DNA of 64,000 nt. Origin: Amycolatopsis pithecellobii (GTDB taxonomy: Bacteria > Actinomycetota > Actinomycetes > Mycobacteriales > Pseudonocardiaceae). The stretch is taken from positions 62,001 through 126,000 of the forward strand of contig NZ_WMBA01000013.1 in the NCBI RefSeq assembly GCF_009707865.1, read 5' to 3'. Under the pieces are notes generated by a model. It had not been told where the DNA came from and made no database searches. It saw only the letters and a program-made list of their open reading frames with translations. Made by a program: the position numbers and the translations under genes. This document shows, in pieces, positions 53,627-62,203 of the stretch (position 1 is the stretch's first letter; every line of letters starts with the position of its first letter).

Positions 53627-53694
53627 CTCCGTTGCCTCCCGGACGATCAGGCGGTGACCACGCGGGTGGCCACCGCCTGATCCTAAGGATCGCC

Positions 53695-54378
53695 TCAGCC
53701 GCGGCCCACGGGTTCCGGCTCGGTCACGGCGGTGCGCCGGATGACGACCTCACCGTCCGAAGTGGTCACCGCGACCGTGTACAGGCCCGGGCGGTCACCG
53801 TTGTACCGCAACGGAAGATCAGCGGCCTGGGGCCCGAGCCACCGCCGCATGTCGTCCTCGGTACCGCCGACCTCCAGCCACGCGATGCCCTGTGGCGTGA
53901 CCGTCGGAGTGCAGGGCTGGGCGGCCGGGTGGACGCTCATGTCGGGGAGGTGGAACACGTTGGGCACCCCGCGTTGCCAGCAGGACACGGTGTCCGGCGT
54001 GCGGGCGGGGGCGCTGAGCGTGCCGTCCGGCCGCTGCCGCAAACCCGTCTCGATGATCTCCGTGCCCATCCGCGCCGCGACCGCCGCCAGCTCCTCGCGG
54101 GTGTCGACCCGCAGGCACCAGCCGAGGTAGACGTCGCCGCCGCGGATCTGCTCGTAGAACCAGCGGTCGGAGGCGTTGTGCTCGGGCGAGTAGGCGTCGA
54201 TGACGCTTTCCACCTCGATGTACTGGTCCGCGCCGAGCGGCACGATACGGTTGGCGATCCCCAGCCCGGGAAACCACCCGCCCTCGTACTGGCCGAACCC
54301 GGTCTCCCGGCACAGCCGTTCGGTTCCCTCGTACAGGTTCCTGGTGCCGAGCGAGATGTGGTCGATGGTTAGCATCAT
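53695..54378 (-). CDS. VOC/glyoxalase-like domain protein
   Basis: A 227-aa protein. [21 protein letters not shown] is a typical VOC/glyoxalase-like opening with the first metal-ligand His, and [11 protein letters not shown] gives a later Glu. The pattern fits the glyoxalase-like group of isomerases, lyases or dioxygenases acting on a small acid. It starts in an ATGA overlap with the MFS gene stop, so transport and this step are coupled. I cannot assign the reaction. Confidence 0.8.
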   Translation of the reverse strand: MMLTIDHISLGTRNLYEGTERLCRETGFGQYEGGWFPGLGIANRIVPLGADQYIEVESVIDAYSPEHNASDRWFYEQIRGGDVYLGWCLRVDTREELAAVAARMGTEIIETGLRQRPDGTLSAPARTPDTVSCWQRGVPNVFHLPDMSVHPAAQPCTPTVTPQGIAWLEVGGTEDDMRRWLGPQAADLPLRYNGDRPGLYTVAVTTSDGEVVIRRTAVTEPEPVGRG

Positions 54379-55697
54379 GACTCCTTCGCACGAATACGGT
54401 TGGCGAGAACGGTGAGTGCGGCGCACGCGAACAGCGCGGCCGCGACGAAGTACAGGCCGCTGTCGAAGTTCCCGCTGGAATCGCGCAGCCAGCCGATGAC
54501 GTAGGGACTGGCGAAACTGCCGAGGTTGCCCAGCGTGGTGGTGAACGCGATCCCGACCGCGACCGCAGGGCCGGGTTTCAGGTGGCCGATGGGCAGCTGC
54601 CACATCAGCGACAGGCTCGCGTAGATTCCCGCGGTGAGCAGGACGGTGCCGATCAACGTGACGATCAGGCCGTGGCCGTTGATCGCGACGAACACACCCA
54701 CCGCGGCGAGCAGCGCACCGGCCGCGGAATGCCACACGCGTTCGGCGTGCCGGTCGGAGTGCCGAGCCCAGTACAGCGCGGCCGCGATCGCCGGCAGGTA
54801 GACCAGCGCGGTAATCAGCCCGGTCTGCACGAGGCTCAGCTTCGTGTGGTACGACTCGGCGAAACCCTTGATGATCAGCGGCAGGAACGCGGTCAGCGCG
54901 GAGAACCCGACCCAGAGCAACCCGGTCGCCACCGTGAACGTGAGCAGGCGTACGTCGCGCAGGCGCGCGGTGAGATCGGCCAGGCGGATGCGGGGCCGGT
55001 CCTCGGTGGGCGCGGGCACCTCCGTGCGCAGCGCAGCCCGTTCCTCGGCGGTGAGCCATCGCGCCCGCTCGGGCCGGTCGATGAGCCAGCCGAGCACGAG
55101 CAGCCCGATCAGCACCGAGGGCAGGCCTTCGAAGATGAACATCCACCGCCAGCCGGCCAGACCACCGAGCCCGTCGGTGCCCTGCATGATCACCGCCGAG
55201 AGCGGGGTCCCGATCACCGCGTAGAGCGGCAGGCTCGCGATGACGCTGATCAGCCCGCGCCGGGCGGGCGCGAACCAGTAGGTCAGGTACAGCAGCATGC
55301 CGGGCAGGAACCCGGACTCCGCCGCACCGAGCAGCACGCGCACCGTGATCAGCGAACCCTCGCCCTGCACGAAACCGGTGCACGTGGCGACCGCGCCCCA
55401 GCAGAACATGAGCAGCCCAAGCCAGCGACGGGGTCCGATCCGGTACAGGGCCATGTTGCTGGGAATCTGCAGCACGATGTAACCCGCGGAGAAGATGCCG
55501 GTGGCCAGCCCGAACGCGGCCGCCGACAGACCGAGGTCGGAGTTCATGGTCAGCGCAGCCGTGCCCAGGTTCACCCGGTCCAGGAACGCGGTGGTGTACA
55601 TCAGCAGGACCAGCGGAACCAGGCGCCACGCGACCTTGCGCAGTGCCCGGCGCCGGACCTCGGGCGCAGCCGCCGCCCCGGCGGCGGTCGTGGTCAC
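54375..55697 (-). CDS. MFS transporter, anion:cation symporter type
   Basis: A 440-aa transporter with about 12 spans. The early FLDRVNLGTAALTMNSDLGLS is the hallmark of the anion:cation symporter family, which imports organic acids such as 4-hydroxyphenylacetate, phthalate or tartrate. The GTG at 55697 overlaps the aldehyde dehydrogenase stop by GTGA, and the stop overlaps the VOC gene. It is the likely uptake system for the substrate of this cluster, which is therefore probably an organic, perhaps aromatic, acid. Confidence 0.9.
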   Translation of the reverse strand: MTTTAAGAAAAPEVRRRALRKVAWRLVPLVLLMYTTAFLDRVNLGTAALTMNSDLGLSAAAFGLATGIFSAGYIVLQIPSNMALYRIGPRRWLGLLMFCWGAVATCTGFVQGEGSLITVRVLLGAAESGFLPGMLLYLTYWFAPARRGLISVIASLPLYAVIGTPLSAVIMQGTDGLGGLAGWRWMFIFEGLPSVLIGLLVLGWLIDRPERARWLTAEERAALRTEVPAPTEDRPRIRLADLTARLRDVRLLTFTVATGLLWVGFSALTAFLPLIIKGFAESYHTKLSLVQTGLITALVYLPAIAAALYWARHSDRHAERVWHSAAGALLAAVGVFVAINGHGLIVTLIGTVLLTAGIYASLSLMWQLPIGHLKPGPAVAVGIAFTTTLGNLGSFASPYVIGWLRDSSGNFDSGLYFVAAALFACAALTVLANRIRAKES

Positions 55698-57190
55698 GGA
55701 TTCCGTCCCGTGACTTCGAGCGACGGCGCCCAGCGCGGGATCTCGCTCACGCCCGACGGCAGCCGGATGCTCTTGCTGTAGCCGAACTCGTGCAAGGTTT
55801 CCAGTGCGTGCTCGCGGCCGTAGCCACTCGCGCCCACGCCGCCGAACGGGGTGCCGGTGAAGGCACGGTTGTAGTTGTTCACGAAAACCATCCCCGCCCG
55901 CAGAGCACGGCTCACCCGCAACGCGCGCTCGGAGTCCTGGGTGAAGACCCCCGCGACCAGACCGAAGTCGGTGCCGTTGGCGATGCTGATCGCCTCGGCT
56001 TCGTCGTGGAACGGGATCAAGGCCACGACAGGGCCGAATATCTCCTCGTTCGCGATGCGCATGTCGCGATGAACGCCGGTGAACAGGGTCGGCGCCACGT
56101 AGTACCCGCCGACCAGCGCAGGGTCGCGCGGCAACGCCGCCTGCGCGGCGAGTGTGGCACCCTCGCCGACACCGATGTCGATGTAGTCCAGAACCCTCCT
56201 GCGCTGGGCATCGGTGACCATCGGCCCGACATGCGTGCCGGCATCGGCCCCATTGCCGACCCGCAGCCGCGGCACGGCTTCGGCGTAGCGGCCGGCGACT
56301 TCGTCGTAGATCTCGGACTGCACCAGCACGCGCGATGCGGCCGTGCATGCCTCGCCCTGGTTGAAGAAACCGCCTTCGACCGCCCACGGCAACGCCGACT
56401 CCAGATCCGCGTCATTGAAGATGATGAACGGGTTCTTGCCGCCGAGCTCCATCAAGGTCGGCGTGAGGTTGTCGGCCGCGGCCTTGATCACGGCAGCCCC
56501 CGTTGCCGGCGCTCCGGTGAAGGAGATCTTGCCGACCAGCTTGTGCGCGGCCAGCCGGGCCCCGACCTTGCCCCCGCCCGGCACGACGTGCACCACGTCG
56601 TCGGGCAGGATCGACTGAGCGAGCTCCGCGACCCGCAGCACCGACAGCGGTGCCTGCTCGGGCGGCTTGATCACCACCGCGTTGCCGACGGCCAGCGCCG
56701 GCGCCAGCTTGCCCGCGGCATGCAACGGCGGCCAGTTGAACGGCACGATCGCCGCGACCACGCCGTAGGGCTCGAGCGTGGTGATGTCCAGGGTGCCGCC
56801 CGTGTCGCGGACCTGGTTCGGCATGGCCTCACACAGGCTCGCGAATAATTCGAAGATCGCGATCGCCGCCTCCAGGTCGAACTGGCGGGCTTGCGAGAGC
56901 GGTTTGCCGTTGTCACTGGACTCCAGCACCGCGATCTCGTCCGCGTGCTCGCGCACCGCCTGGGCGATCTTCCACAGCCACCGGCCACGTTCCCGCGGCG
57001 TCCGGGCCTTCCACGCGAAGTGCGCATCATGGGCCGCCTGCACGGCCAGATCGGCTTCCTTTTCGCCCGCGCCCTGAATGACCGCCAGCGGCCTACCGGT
57101 CGCGGGATTGTCCACAGTGAACCGGTCGGCCTCGTCCTCGGACGACCATCGGCTGTGGATCACCTCCACCGGCCTCGTTGATTCCGTCAC
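55694..57190 (-). CDS. NAD(P)-dependent aldehyde dehydrogenase
   Basis: A 498-aa ALDH that oxidises an aldehyde to an acid. The catalytic Cys is in NQGEACTAASR, the general base Glu in LMELGGKNP, and the cofactor site around IVPFNWPP and GAPATGAAV. I start at the GTG 57188-57190, which has GGAG six bases before; an ATG at 57202 adds four residues and is an alternative. It leads an operon with the MFS and VOC genes. A 43-bp putative LysR site lies about 70 bp upstream. Confidence 0.9.
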   Translation of the reverse strand: MTESTRPVEVIHSRWSSEDEADRFTVDNPATGRPLAVIQGAGEKEADLAVQAAHDAHFAWKARTPRERGRWLWKIAQAVREHADEIAVLESSDNGKPLSQARQFDLEAAIAIFELFASLCEAMPNQVRDTGGTLDITTLEPYGVVAAIVPFNWPPLHAAGKLAPALAVGNAVVIKPPEQAPLSVLRVAELAQSILPDDVVHVVPGGGKVGARLAAHKLVGKISFTGAPATGAAVIKAAADNLTPTLMELGGKNPFIIFNDADLESALPWAVEGGFFNQGEACTAASRVLVQSEIYDEVAGRYAEAVPRLRVGNGADAGTHVGPMVTDAQRRRVLDYIDIGVGEGATLAAQAALPRDPALVGGYYVAPTLFTGVHRDMRIANEEIFGPVVALIPFHDEAEAISIANGTDFGLVAGVFTQDSERALRVSRALRAGMVFVNNYNRAFTGTPFGGVGASGYGREHALETLHEFGYSKSIRLPSGVSEIPRWAPSLEVTGRNP

Positions 57191-57202
57191 GTCACACTCC
57201 AT

Positions 57203-57554
57203 TCAGGATTCGTTCGCCGGACTCATTGCCACAAATCCTGAGATGAGCAGAGTCCACAAGGAAGCCAATTATGGCTATGGACGAAATAGATCGGCTCTAT
57301 ACTTTGTCGGCCGGTCCGGCTCCCGCGTGCTGGTGGTCGAGCTTGTTGCCGGTGGGTCTATCGGTTCGCCGTCCGGTGTTATGCGGGGAATTCATACAGG
57401 CCGGTGGCGCGGCGGTCGTCTGCGGCGCCTACGACGTCGGCCGCGTTGTAGTGATCGCCGTGGAGACGTTATGGGGCGCACCGATCTCAACCGTGCCACC
57501 CAGCCCCTTGGCGAAAAAGCTCGCCGGGAATGGATCGGGTGCGCTGGTGAGGGT
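57203..57554. other. 352-bp intergenic region
   Basis: Between the aldehyde dehydrogenase start and the alpha/beta hydrolase stop. The only supported feature is the putative LysR site at 57258-57300. A plus-strand frame at 57271-57558 covers that site, lacks a ribosome site and has no protein-like character. Confidence 0.55.
57258..57300. promoter_or_regulatory. Putative LysR operator, copy 2 (aldehyde dehydrogenase promoter)
   Basis: A 43-bp block with the same ends as copy 1 (AAGGAAGCCAAT ... CGGCTCTAT) and a central CTAT-GGACGAA-ATAG inverted repeat containing a T-N11-A motif (TATGGACGAAATA). It lies 56-98 bp upstream of the alternative ATG start. Confidence 0.65.
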
Positions 57555-58373
57555 TTAGCTCGGCCTGTGATCGAGGGCGGCGACTTCGCGTACAGCGCCG
57601 GCGATGGCATGGAAGTCTTTTTTGAGGATGGCGCCGTGGTTGCTGGCGACTTTCGCGCTCACTTTGATGTTCGGGTTGCGGGCGGTCACCGCGCCGACGC
57701 TGGCGCGGATCCGTTCTTGCTCGTCGCCTTTGCTTCCGAAGGACGTCCCCGAGGCAAGCACATACCGCGCCGGGACGGTGATGTTGTCCAGCACGGGGCT
57801 CAGCTCGCTGTCGCGGGAGAGCCAGCCGAGTTCGATGTTGCTGTTCGCTTGTTGTTCGGCGCTCAGCCGCGGGGTCAGGCCTGTCGGGCGCAGCAGCGGG
57901 GTGAACCAGCCCAGCCGCTTGAACAGCTTCCGGATCCGCTGCTCCATGGCCTCGTCCATCCAGTCGTAGGGTTGCGCGCCGTCGACCAGGACGGCGCCCA
58001 CGGCGCGTTGTGGATTCCGGCTGGTCCAGTGCGCCGCGACGAACGCCCCGTAGGACCAGCCCACCACCAGCGGCCGGTCCACGTCCCTGGCAGCGAGAAC
58101 GGCATCGACATCCCGGACGGCGGCCTCGAAGGAATAGTCGGCCGACTTCTTCGATTTCTTGCCGCGGGCCCGCTCGTCGTAAGTGATGTGCCGAAAGCCG
58201 GGTCCGAGGTCGGCGACGACTTTCCGCCAGTATCCCTGCGTGGCGAACTGGCCGTTGAGGTAGACCACGGGGATACCGGGCCCGCCGGTGTCGGTGACGG
58301 CCAGGGCCGTGTCATCGACCGCCACCATGCCGGTCCAGGTCGAATTGGTCGCGGACGTGCTGTTCTTGGTCAT
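57555..58373 (-). CDS. Alpha/beta hydrolase
   Basis: A 272-aa hydrolase. The nucleophile elbow is GWSYGA, the oxyanion-side segment VVYLNGQFATQGYW comes before it, and the late SNHGAIL probably gives the catalytic His. Substrate unknown. CAGGAG precedes the ATG. It follows the DUF4097 gene on the same strand (42 bp gap), and both face away from a MarR-type regulator, which probably controls them. Confidence 0.87.
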   Translation of the reverse strand: MTKNSTSATNSTWTGMVAVDDTALAVTDTGGPGIPVVYLNGQFATQGYWRKVVADLGPGFRHITYDERARGKKSKKSADYSFEAAVRDVDAVLAARDVDRPLVVGWSYGAFVAAHWTSRNPQRAVGAVLVDGAQPYDWMDEAMEQRIRKLFKRLGWFTPLLRPTGLTPRLSAEQQANSNIELGWLSRDSELSPVLDNITVPARYVLASGTSFGSKGDEQERIRASVGAVTARNPNIKVSAKVASNHGAILKKDFHAIAGAVREVAALDHRPS

Positions 58374-58415
58374 GTGAATTCTCCTGGTCGGGTGAGGCTG
58401 GACCTGACGGGTTCG

Positions 58416-59087
58416 TTACAGGCTGTGGGCGGTGATGTCGCCGTGGCCGGTGGTCGCGTGGATGTTCAGGTCCGCGGCGCCGTCGGTGTTCTTGAGTGTG
58501 TTGGTGAGCCGGCCGTAGCCGGTGCCGGCGTCCAGGGAGGCGGAAACTCCGTGAGCGGCGCCGATCGTCACGTCGCCCATCTGGGTACGCAGGACGACGG
58601 TGCCGGAGGTGGCCTCGGCGATGTGGATGCCGCCTTTCCGGGTGCTGATCTCGGCGGGGCCGGTCAGGCGGCCGACCGTGACGTCACCGCCGTGGGCGGC
58701 CACCCGCGCAGTCGCGGCCTCGTCGATCTTGACCGCACCGTGCACGCCCTGGCAGACGACGTCGCCGAGCCGTCCGACGCCCCGGAATTCGACGGCAGCG
58801 GCCGTTGCCTCGATGTTCGAGCCGGCGGGCAGTTGGACGGTCAGTTCGATGGATCCGGACGGGCCAAGGATCTGGTTCTTCTCCGCCGGGGCCTTCACTC
58901 GCAGGACGCCGTCGCCGAATTCTATGGTGGTCTGCTCTGCCGCCTTCACATCGCGGGCCTTGGCGGCGTTGGCGGGCACGACCTCGACGGTGGCGTCGGC
59001 TCGGTCGGCGGCGATGACCTGGATGCGCCCGGCCGGGACGGCCAGGACGGCGGAGATCGTGGTGGGGGTCTCGAACTTCTGCATCAT
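58416..59087 (-). CDS. DUF4097-family beta-helix-like protein
   Basis: A 223-aa protein composed of short repeated beta strands (for example GRLGDVVCQGVHGAVKIDEA, GGDVTVGRLTGPAEISTRKGG), typical of the DUF4097 family, a right-handed beta-helix-like protein of unknown function often next to stress sensors. No signal peptide is seen, so it is probably cytoplasmic. Two ATG codons in tandem (59087 and 59084) follow GAGGAG; the second has better spacing. Likely co-transcribed with the hydrolase. Confidence 0.8.
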   Translation of the reverse strand: MMQKFETPTTISAVLAVPAGRIQVIAADRADATVEVVPANAAKARDVKAAEQTTIEFGDGVLRVKAPAEKNQILGPSGSIELTVQLPAGSNIEATAAAVEFRGVGRLGDVVCQGVHGAVKIDEAATARVAAHGGDVTVGRLTGPAEISTRKGGIHIAEATSGTVVLRTQMGDVTIGAAHGVSASLDAGTGYGRLTNTLKNTDGAADLNIHATTGHGDITAHSL

Positions 59088-59107
59088 GCTCTCCTCGCGT
59101 GCTCTAA

Positions 59108-59184
59108 GTTTCTGATACTAGAAACGCTACGTTGCGTTCGAGAATCACACAACACGCGCGTTGCATGATATAGGAATTCATGCA
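59108..59184. promoter_or_regulatory. Inverted repeats in an AT-rich divergent promoter
   Basis: GTTTC (59108-59112) and GAAAC (59121-59125) flank TGATACTA, and TGCATGA (59162-59168) pairs with TCATGCA (59178-59184). They lie in a region unusually AT-rich for this window between the DUF4097 gene and the MarR-type regulator gene and are good candidates for its operators. Confidence 0.5.
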
Positions 59185-59312
59185 GGTCAACAGGCTAATT
59201 TCGTTGCAATCGGTGTAAATTTAACGCAATGGTCGGCACCAGTTCCGTTGCATTGGACTGCGGACGAACGCTACGCTCTGGCGGCACCAGTGACACGCGA
59301 AGGGAGATCGCG

Positions 59313-60065
59313 ATGCCAGGAGGCAGGCTCACTCAGCAGGAACGCCAGCAGATCGCGATGGGCGTAGCCGACGGTCTCGCCTACGCGGAGATCGCCCGGC
59401 GTCTCGACCGGCCCACGTCGACGATTACGCGGGAGGTGATGCGCAACGGCGGCCCCACCGGCTACCGCGCCGACCTGGCCCATCGCGCCACCGAACACCG
59501 CGCTCGGCGCAGGCGGGCCGTGCCCCGAGGACCGCAAGGGCCGGCGCCGGCCCGCGGACGTGACGACGAGGCCGTGCGCGAATACGAGGAGGCGTTCACC
59601 ACCCTCCTGATGCAACAGGGCCTGCCCAAGATGATGGCCCGGGTCCTGACCTGCCTCTTCACGGCCGACGCGGGCAGCCTCACCGCGTCCGAACTCGCCG
59701 GGCACCTCCAGGTCAGCCCGGCGTCGGTGTCGAAAGCGATCGCGTTCCTCGAAGATCAGGGCCTCATCCGCCGCGAGCGCGACGAACGCCGCCGCGAGCG
59801 CTACTTCGTCGACGACGACGTCTGGTACCGCTCGACGATCGCCAGCGCCCGCGGCACGGCCCAGGTCGCCGCGACCGCGCGGCGGGGCGTCAGTGTTCTC
59901 GGCCCCGGCACGCCCGCCGCCACCCGCCTCGAGAATATTGCCCGCTTCAGCGACTTCATCAGCGAAAGCATCCTCCGCGCCGCAGAGCAGGTCCGCGAAA
60001 TCCTTTCCACCAATACCGAACCGGAGTCAGCCGGCACCGCCACGCCAAGTTCAGGACAAGTCTGA
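59313..60065 (+). CDS. MarR/GbsR-type regulator with an extra N-terminal helix-turn-helix
   Basis: A 250-aa regulator with two DNA-binding modules. Residues about 5-60 (LTQQERQQIAMGVADGLAYAEIARRLDRPTSTITREV) resemble the helix-turn-helix of IS30-type transposases, and residues about 90-190 form a MarR-like winged helix (LTASELAGHLQVSPASVSKAI, then LIRRERDERRRERYF). GAAGGGAG precedes the ATG at 59313. It is divergent from the DUF4097-hydrolase pair and probably represses it. Confidence 0.83.
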   Translation: MPGGRLTQQERQQIAMGVADGLAYAEIARRLDRPTSTITREVMRNGGPTGYRADLAHRATEHRARRRRAVPRGPQGPAPARGRDDEAVREYEEAFTTLLMQQGLPKMMARVLTCLFTADAGSLTASELAGHLQVSPASVSKAIAFLEDQGLIRRERDERRRERYFVDDDVWYRSTIASARGTAQVAATARRGVSVLGPGTPAATRLENIARFSDFISESILRAAEQVREILSTNTEPESAGTATPSSGQV

Positions 60066-60494
60066 GACCGATCCTTGATGCCAAAGAAACGGGTACGTCG
60101 ACGCGCGCGCTCGACAGCGGCGGTGGAGTTTGAACGGCCGGGCTCAGGATGCGGTGCGCTGTACTTGGACCTGGGTCCGGGCGGTGTCCTGGCTGGCCCG
60201 GTCGCCGGGATACGTGTCCAAGACACTCGACCACGACCTCACCAACCGTGGCATACAGCTACTACGCCCCTCCTACCGCAACCGCCACCGTCTGGCACCA
60301 CCGCGCCACCGGCCAGCCGATCACGATCCCTGATCGCCTACGACCACCAACCACACCTCGGACTTGCTCGTCTAACAGCGCGGTCGTGCCGGGCGTCGGC
60401 GATCTTCGCGTCGAAGTCGCCCACTCGGTAGACTCGGATCCAGTGAATGGGTGGCCAATGCGCCTGGTGAGGCGACGACGGGAGAGCGAGCCGG
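60066..60494. other. 429-bp intergenic region with a transposase relic
   Basis: Between the MarR-type and TetR-type genes. It contains the transposase remnant listed separately, flanked by sequence with no other recognisable content. Confidence 0.55.
60130..60333 (+). pseudogene. Relic of a DDE transposase (IS982-like)
   Basis: The frame includes GYVSKTLDHDLTNRGIQLLRPSYRNR in scattered form, which matches the C-terminal 'DKGY... L...GI.LLRPSYRN' block of IS982-type transposases. The rest of the transposase and any terminal repeats are missing, so the element is dead. Confidence 0.6.
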
Positions 60495-61226
60495 ATGCGG
60501 GAGAAGGACGACGAGGGCGACTCCACCCGCTCGGGGCAACCCGCGGAGGATGGCCGAACAGCCTCCTCGCGGCGGGAGTCGCGCAAGCGGGAGACGCGGG
60601 ATCGGCTGCTCAGCTCTGCTCGGCGGCTCTTCGTGAGCAACGGCTACGAGGAGACCAGCTACGACGAGATCGCCAAGGACGCCGGCGTCGCGCGTCAGAC
60701 GGCGTTCAACCATTTCCCGCGTAAGGAGGACTTCGTCGCGGCGTGGACCGCGGAGCGGCGGGTCGAACTCCACGACGCCATGGAGGCTCCGCAGCCGGGC
60801 GTGCCCTCGGCGTCGTCCCGGTTGCTGGTCATCATGCGCGTGATGGCCGACATCTACGAGCGGCGCCGCGCCGAGGCCAGGGTCTTCGTCGGTGCCTGGA
60901 TCCGGCTCGGTGGGCCGATCCTCGACGAGCCGGTCGCGGCGCAGATGTTCGCTGTGGTGGTGCGCGAAGGGCAGAAGACGGGCGAGTTCGTCGCCGAGCT
61001 CGACGCGGACGCTGCGGGCGATGTGATCCGTGCGGTCTACTTCGACGCGTTGTGGCGTTGGGCCGACCCCGCACATGAACCGGCAGTGAACGCGCTGTTC
61101 GAGAACCTGCTGCTTCGGATGAGACTCGTCCTGACCGGGCTGTGCGTCGACGGCGATCGTCGGCAGGTCGGGGAGGCGGTCGACCTCGTTCGGTCCCTGG
61201 AGGCGGTCCGGCAGCCGGTGCCCTGA
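60495..61226 (+). CDS. TetR-family transcriptional regulator
   Basis: A 243-aa regulator. After a charged N-terminal extension of about 28 residues, a TetR helix-turn-helix follows (RDRLLSSARRLFVSNGYEETSYDEIAKDAGVARQTAFNHFPRKEDF in outline), then an all-helical ligand domain. GGAG lies eight bases before the ATG. It converges with the hydrolase operon (23 bp apart) and may regulate it, although TetR genes are more often divergent from their targets. Confidence 0.88.
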   Translation: MREKDDEGDSTRSGQPAEDGRTASSRRESRKRETRDRLLSSARRLFVSNGYEETSYDEIAKDAGVARQTAFNHFPRKEDFVAAWTAERRVELHDAMEAPQPGVPSASSRLLVIMRVMADIYERRRAEARVFVGAWIRLGGPILDEPVAAQMFAVVVREGQKTGEFVAELDADAAGDVIRAVYFDALWRWADPAHEPAVNALFENLLLRMRLVLTGLCVDGDRRQVGEAVDLVRSLEAVRQPVP

Positions 61227-61249
61227 AGAAAGGGCACCGGCCACCGGCC

Positions 61250-62203
61250 CTACGCGTCGCCGATCGCGCGCCAGGAGCCGTGGTCGTCGCCGTAAACGAG
61301 GTCGAGTGTCTCCCGGACGTCTGCGGTGAACCGCTCCGGATCCAGTTCCCGGTAGACCAGGCGGATGTTCTGGTAGGTCCGGGACAGGTGAGGCCAGTCG
61401 GCGTAGCGGGCCAGGTCGATCGCCTGGTAGGCCTCCGCCGGGCTGCGGCCCGCGTGGTACGACTCGACGGCGAAGCCCTGCACGTGGGCCAGATACTCAC
61501 GGACCGGTCGGACGCCTGCGGCGTCGATGAGCGGACCATGGCCGGGCACGATCACCCGTGGCTCGAGCGCGAGGATGCGGTCGCAGACGTCGAGGCAGTT
61601 CGACAGCGGTCCCGCCCACATGATCGGGGTGGACGCCGTGAACAGCAAGTCCCCGCTGAAGAGGACGCCGGCGTGCGGCACCCAGGCGATCGTGTCGCCG
61701 GACGTGTGGGCGGGCCCGAGCTCGGACAGCTCGACTTCGCGGTGCCCAACACTGAGTGCCAGCTCGCCGGCGTACGTCTGGTTTGGGTGCACCGGGCGCC
61801 AGCCGGTGTAGTCGAACACGCACTGTCGCCATCGCATGAACTCCGCGAAGGCGTTGTCCCCGATCGCGTAGTCGTCGATCTTCGAGGGATCGAGCCAGTG
61901 CCCGCGGATGTCCGCCAGCGTCGGCTCGGAGGCGATGATGGTGGCGTCGGAGAACAGGACGTTGCCGTTCCAGTGGTCGCCGTCGCCGTGGGTGTTCACC
62001 ACCTGGTCGACGACGGGGCGTCCGACCAGCCCGTCGATCGCGGCCCGGAGATCCTGGGCCATCCGCATGTCGTTCTGGGTGTCGACGAGCAGGGCCTGCC
62101 CCCCGTCGACGACCAGGCCGGAGTTCGCGAAGCCCCAGCAGCCCGGCGGTTCGAGCCAGGCGTGGCAGCCGTCGCCGAGATCCTGCAGCCCGCGGTCGCT
62201 CAC
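61250..62203 (-). CDS. MBL-fold metallo-hydrolase
   Basis: A 317-aa metallo-beta-lactamase-fold hydrolase. The main motif reads THGDGDHWNG, in which the usual second His of HxHxDH is Asp; later ligands are in GPAHTSGD, GVLFSGDLLF and IVPGHGP. This HxDxDH variant occurs in some MBL subfamilies but changes the metal site. The GTG start at 62203 overlaps the epoxide hydrolase stop by GTGA. It likely acts in the same catabolic pathway, on an ester or lactone. Confidence 0.82.
   Translation of the reverse strand: MSDRGLQDLGDGCHAWLEPPGCWGFANSGLVVDGGQALLVDTQNDMRMAQDLRAAIDGLVGRPVVDQVVNTHGDGDHWNGNVLFSDATIIASEPTLADIRGHWLDPSKIDDYAIGDNAFAEFMRWRQCVFDYTGWRPVHPNQTYAGELALSVGHREVELSELGPAHTSGDTIAWVPHAGVLFSGDLLFTASTPIMWAGPLSNCLDVCDRILALEPRVIVPGHGPLIDAAGVRPVREYLAHVQGFAVESYHAGRSPAEAYQAIDLARYADWPHLSRTYQNIRLVYRELDPERFTADVRETLDLVYGDDHGSWRAIGDA

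Noticed and set aside
57271-57558. A 95-codon plus-strand frame starting MAMDEIDRLYT
   Set aside because: It overlaps the putative LysR site, lacks a ribosome site and shows no protein-like pattern.
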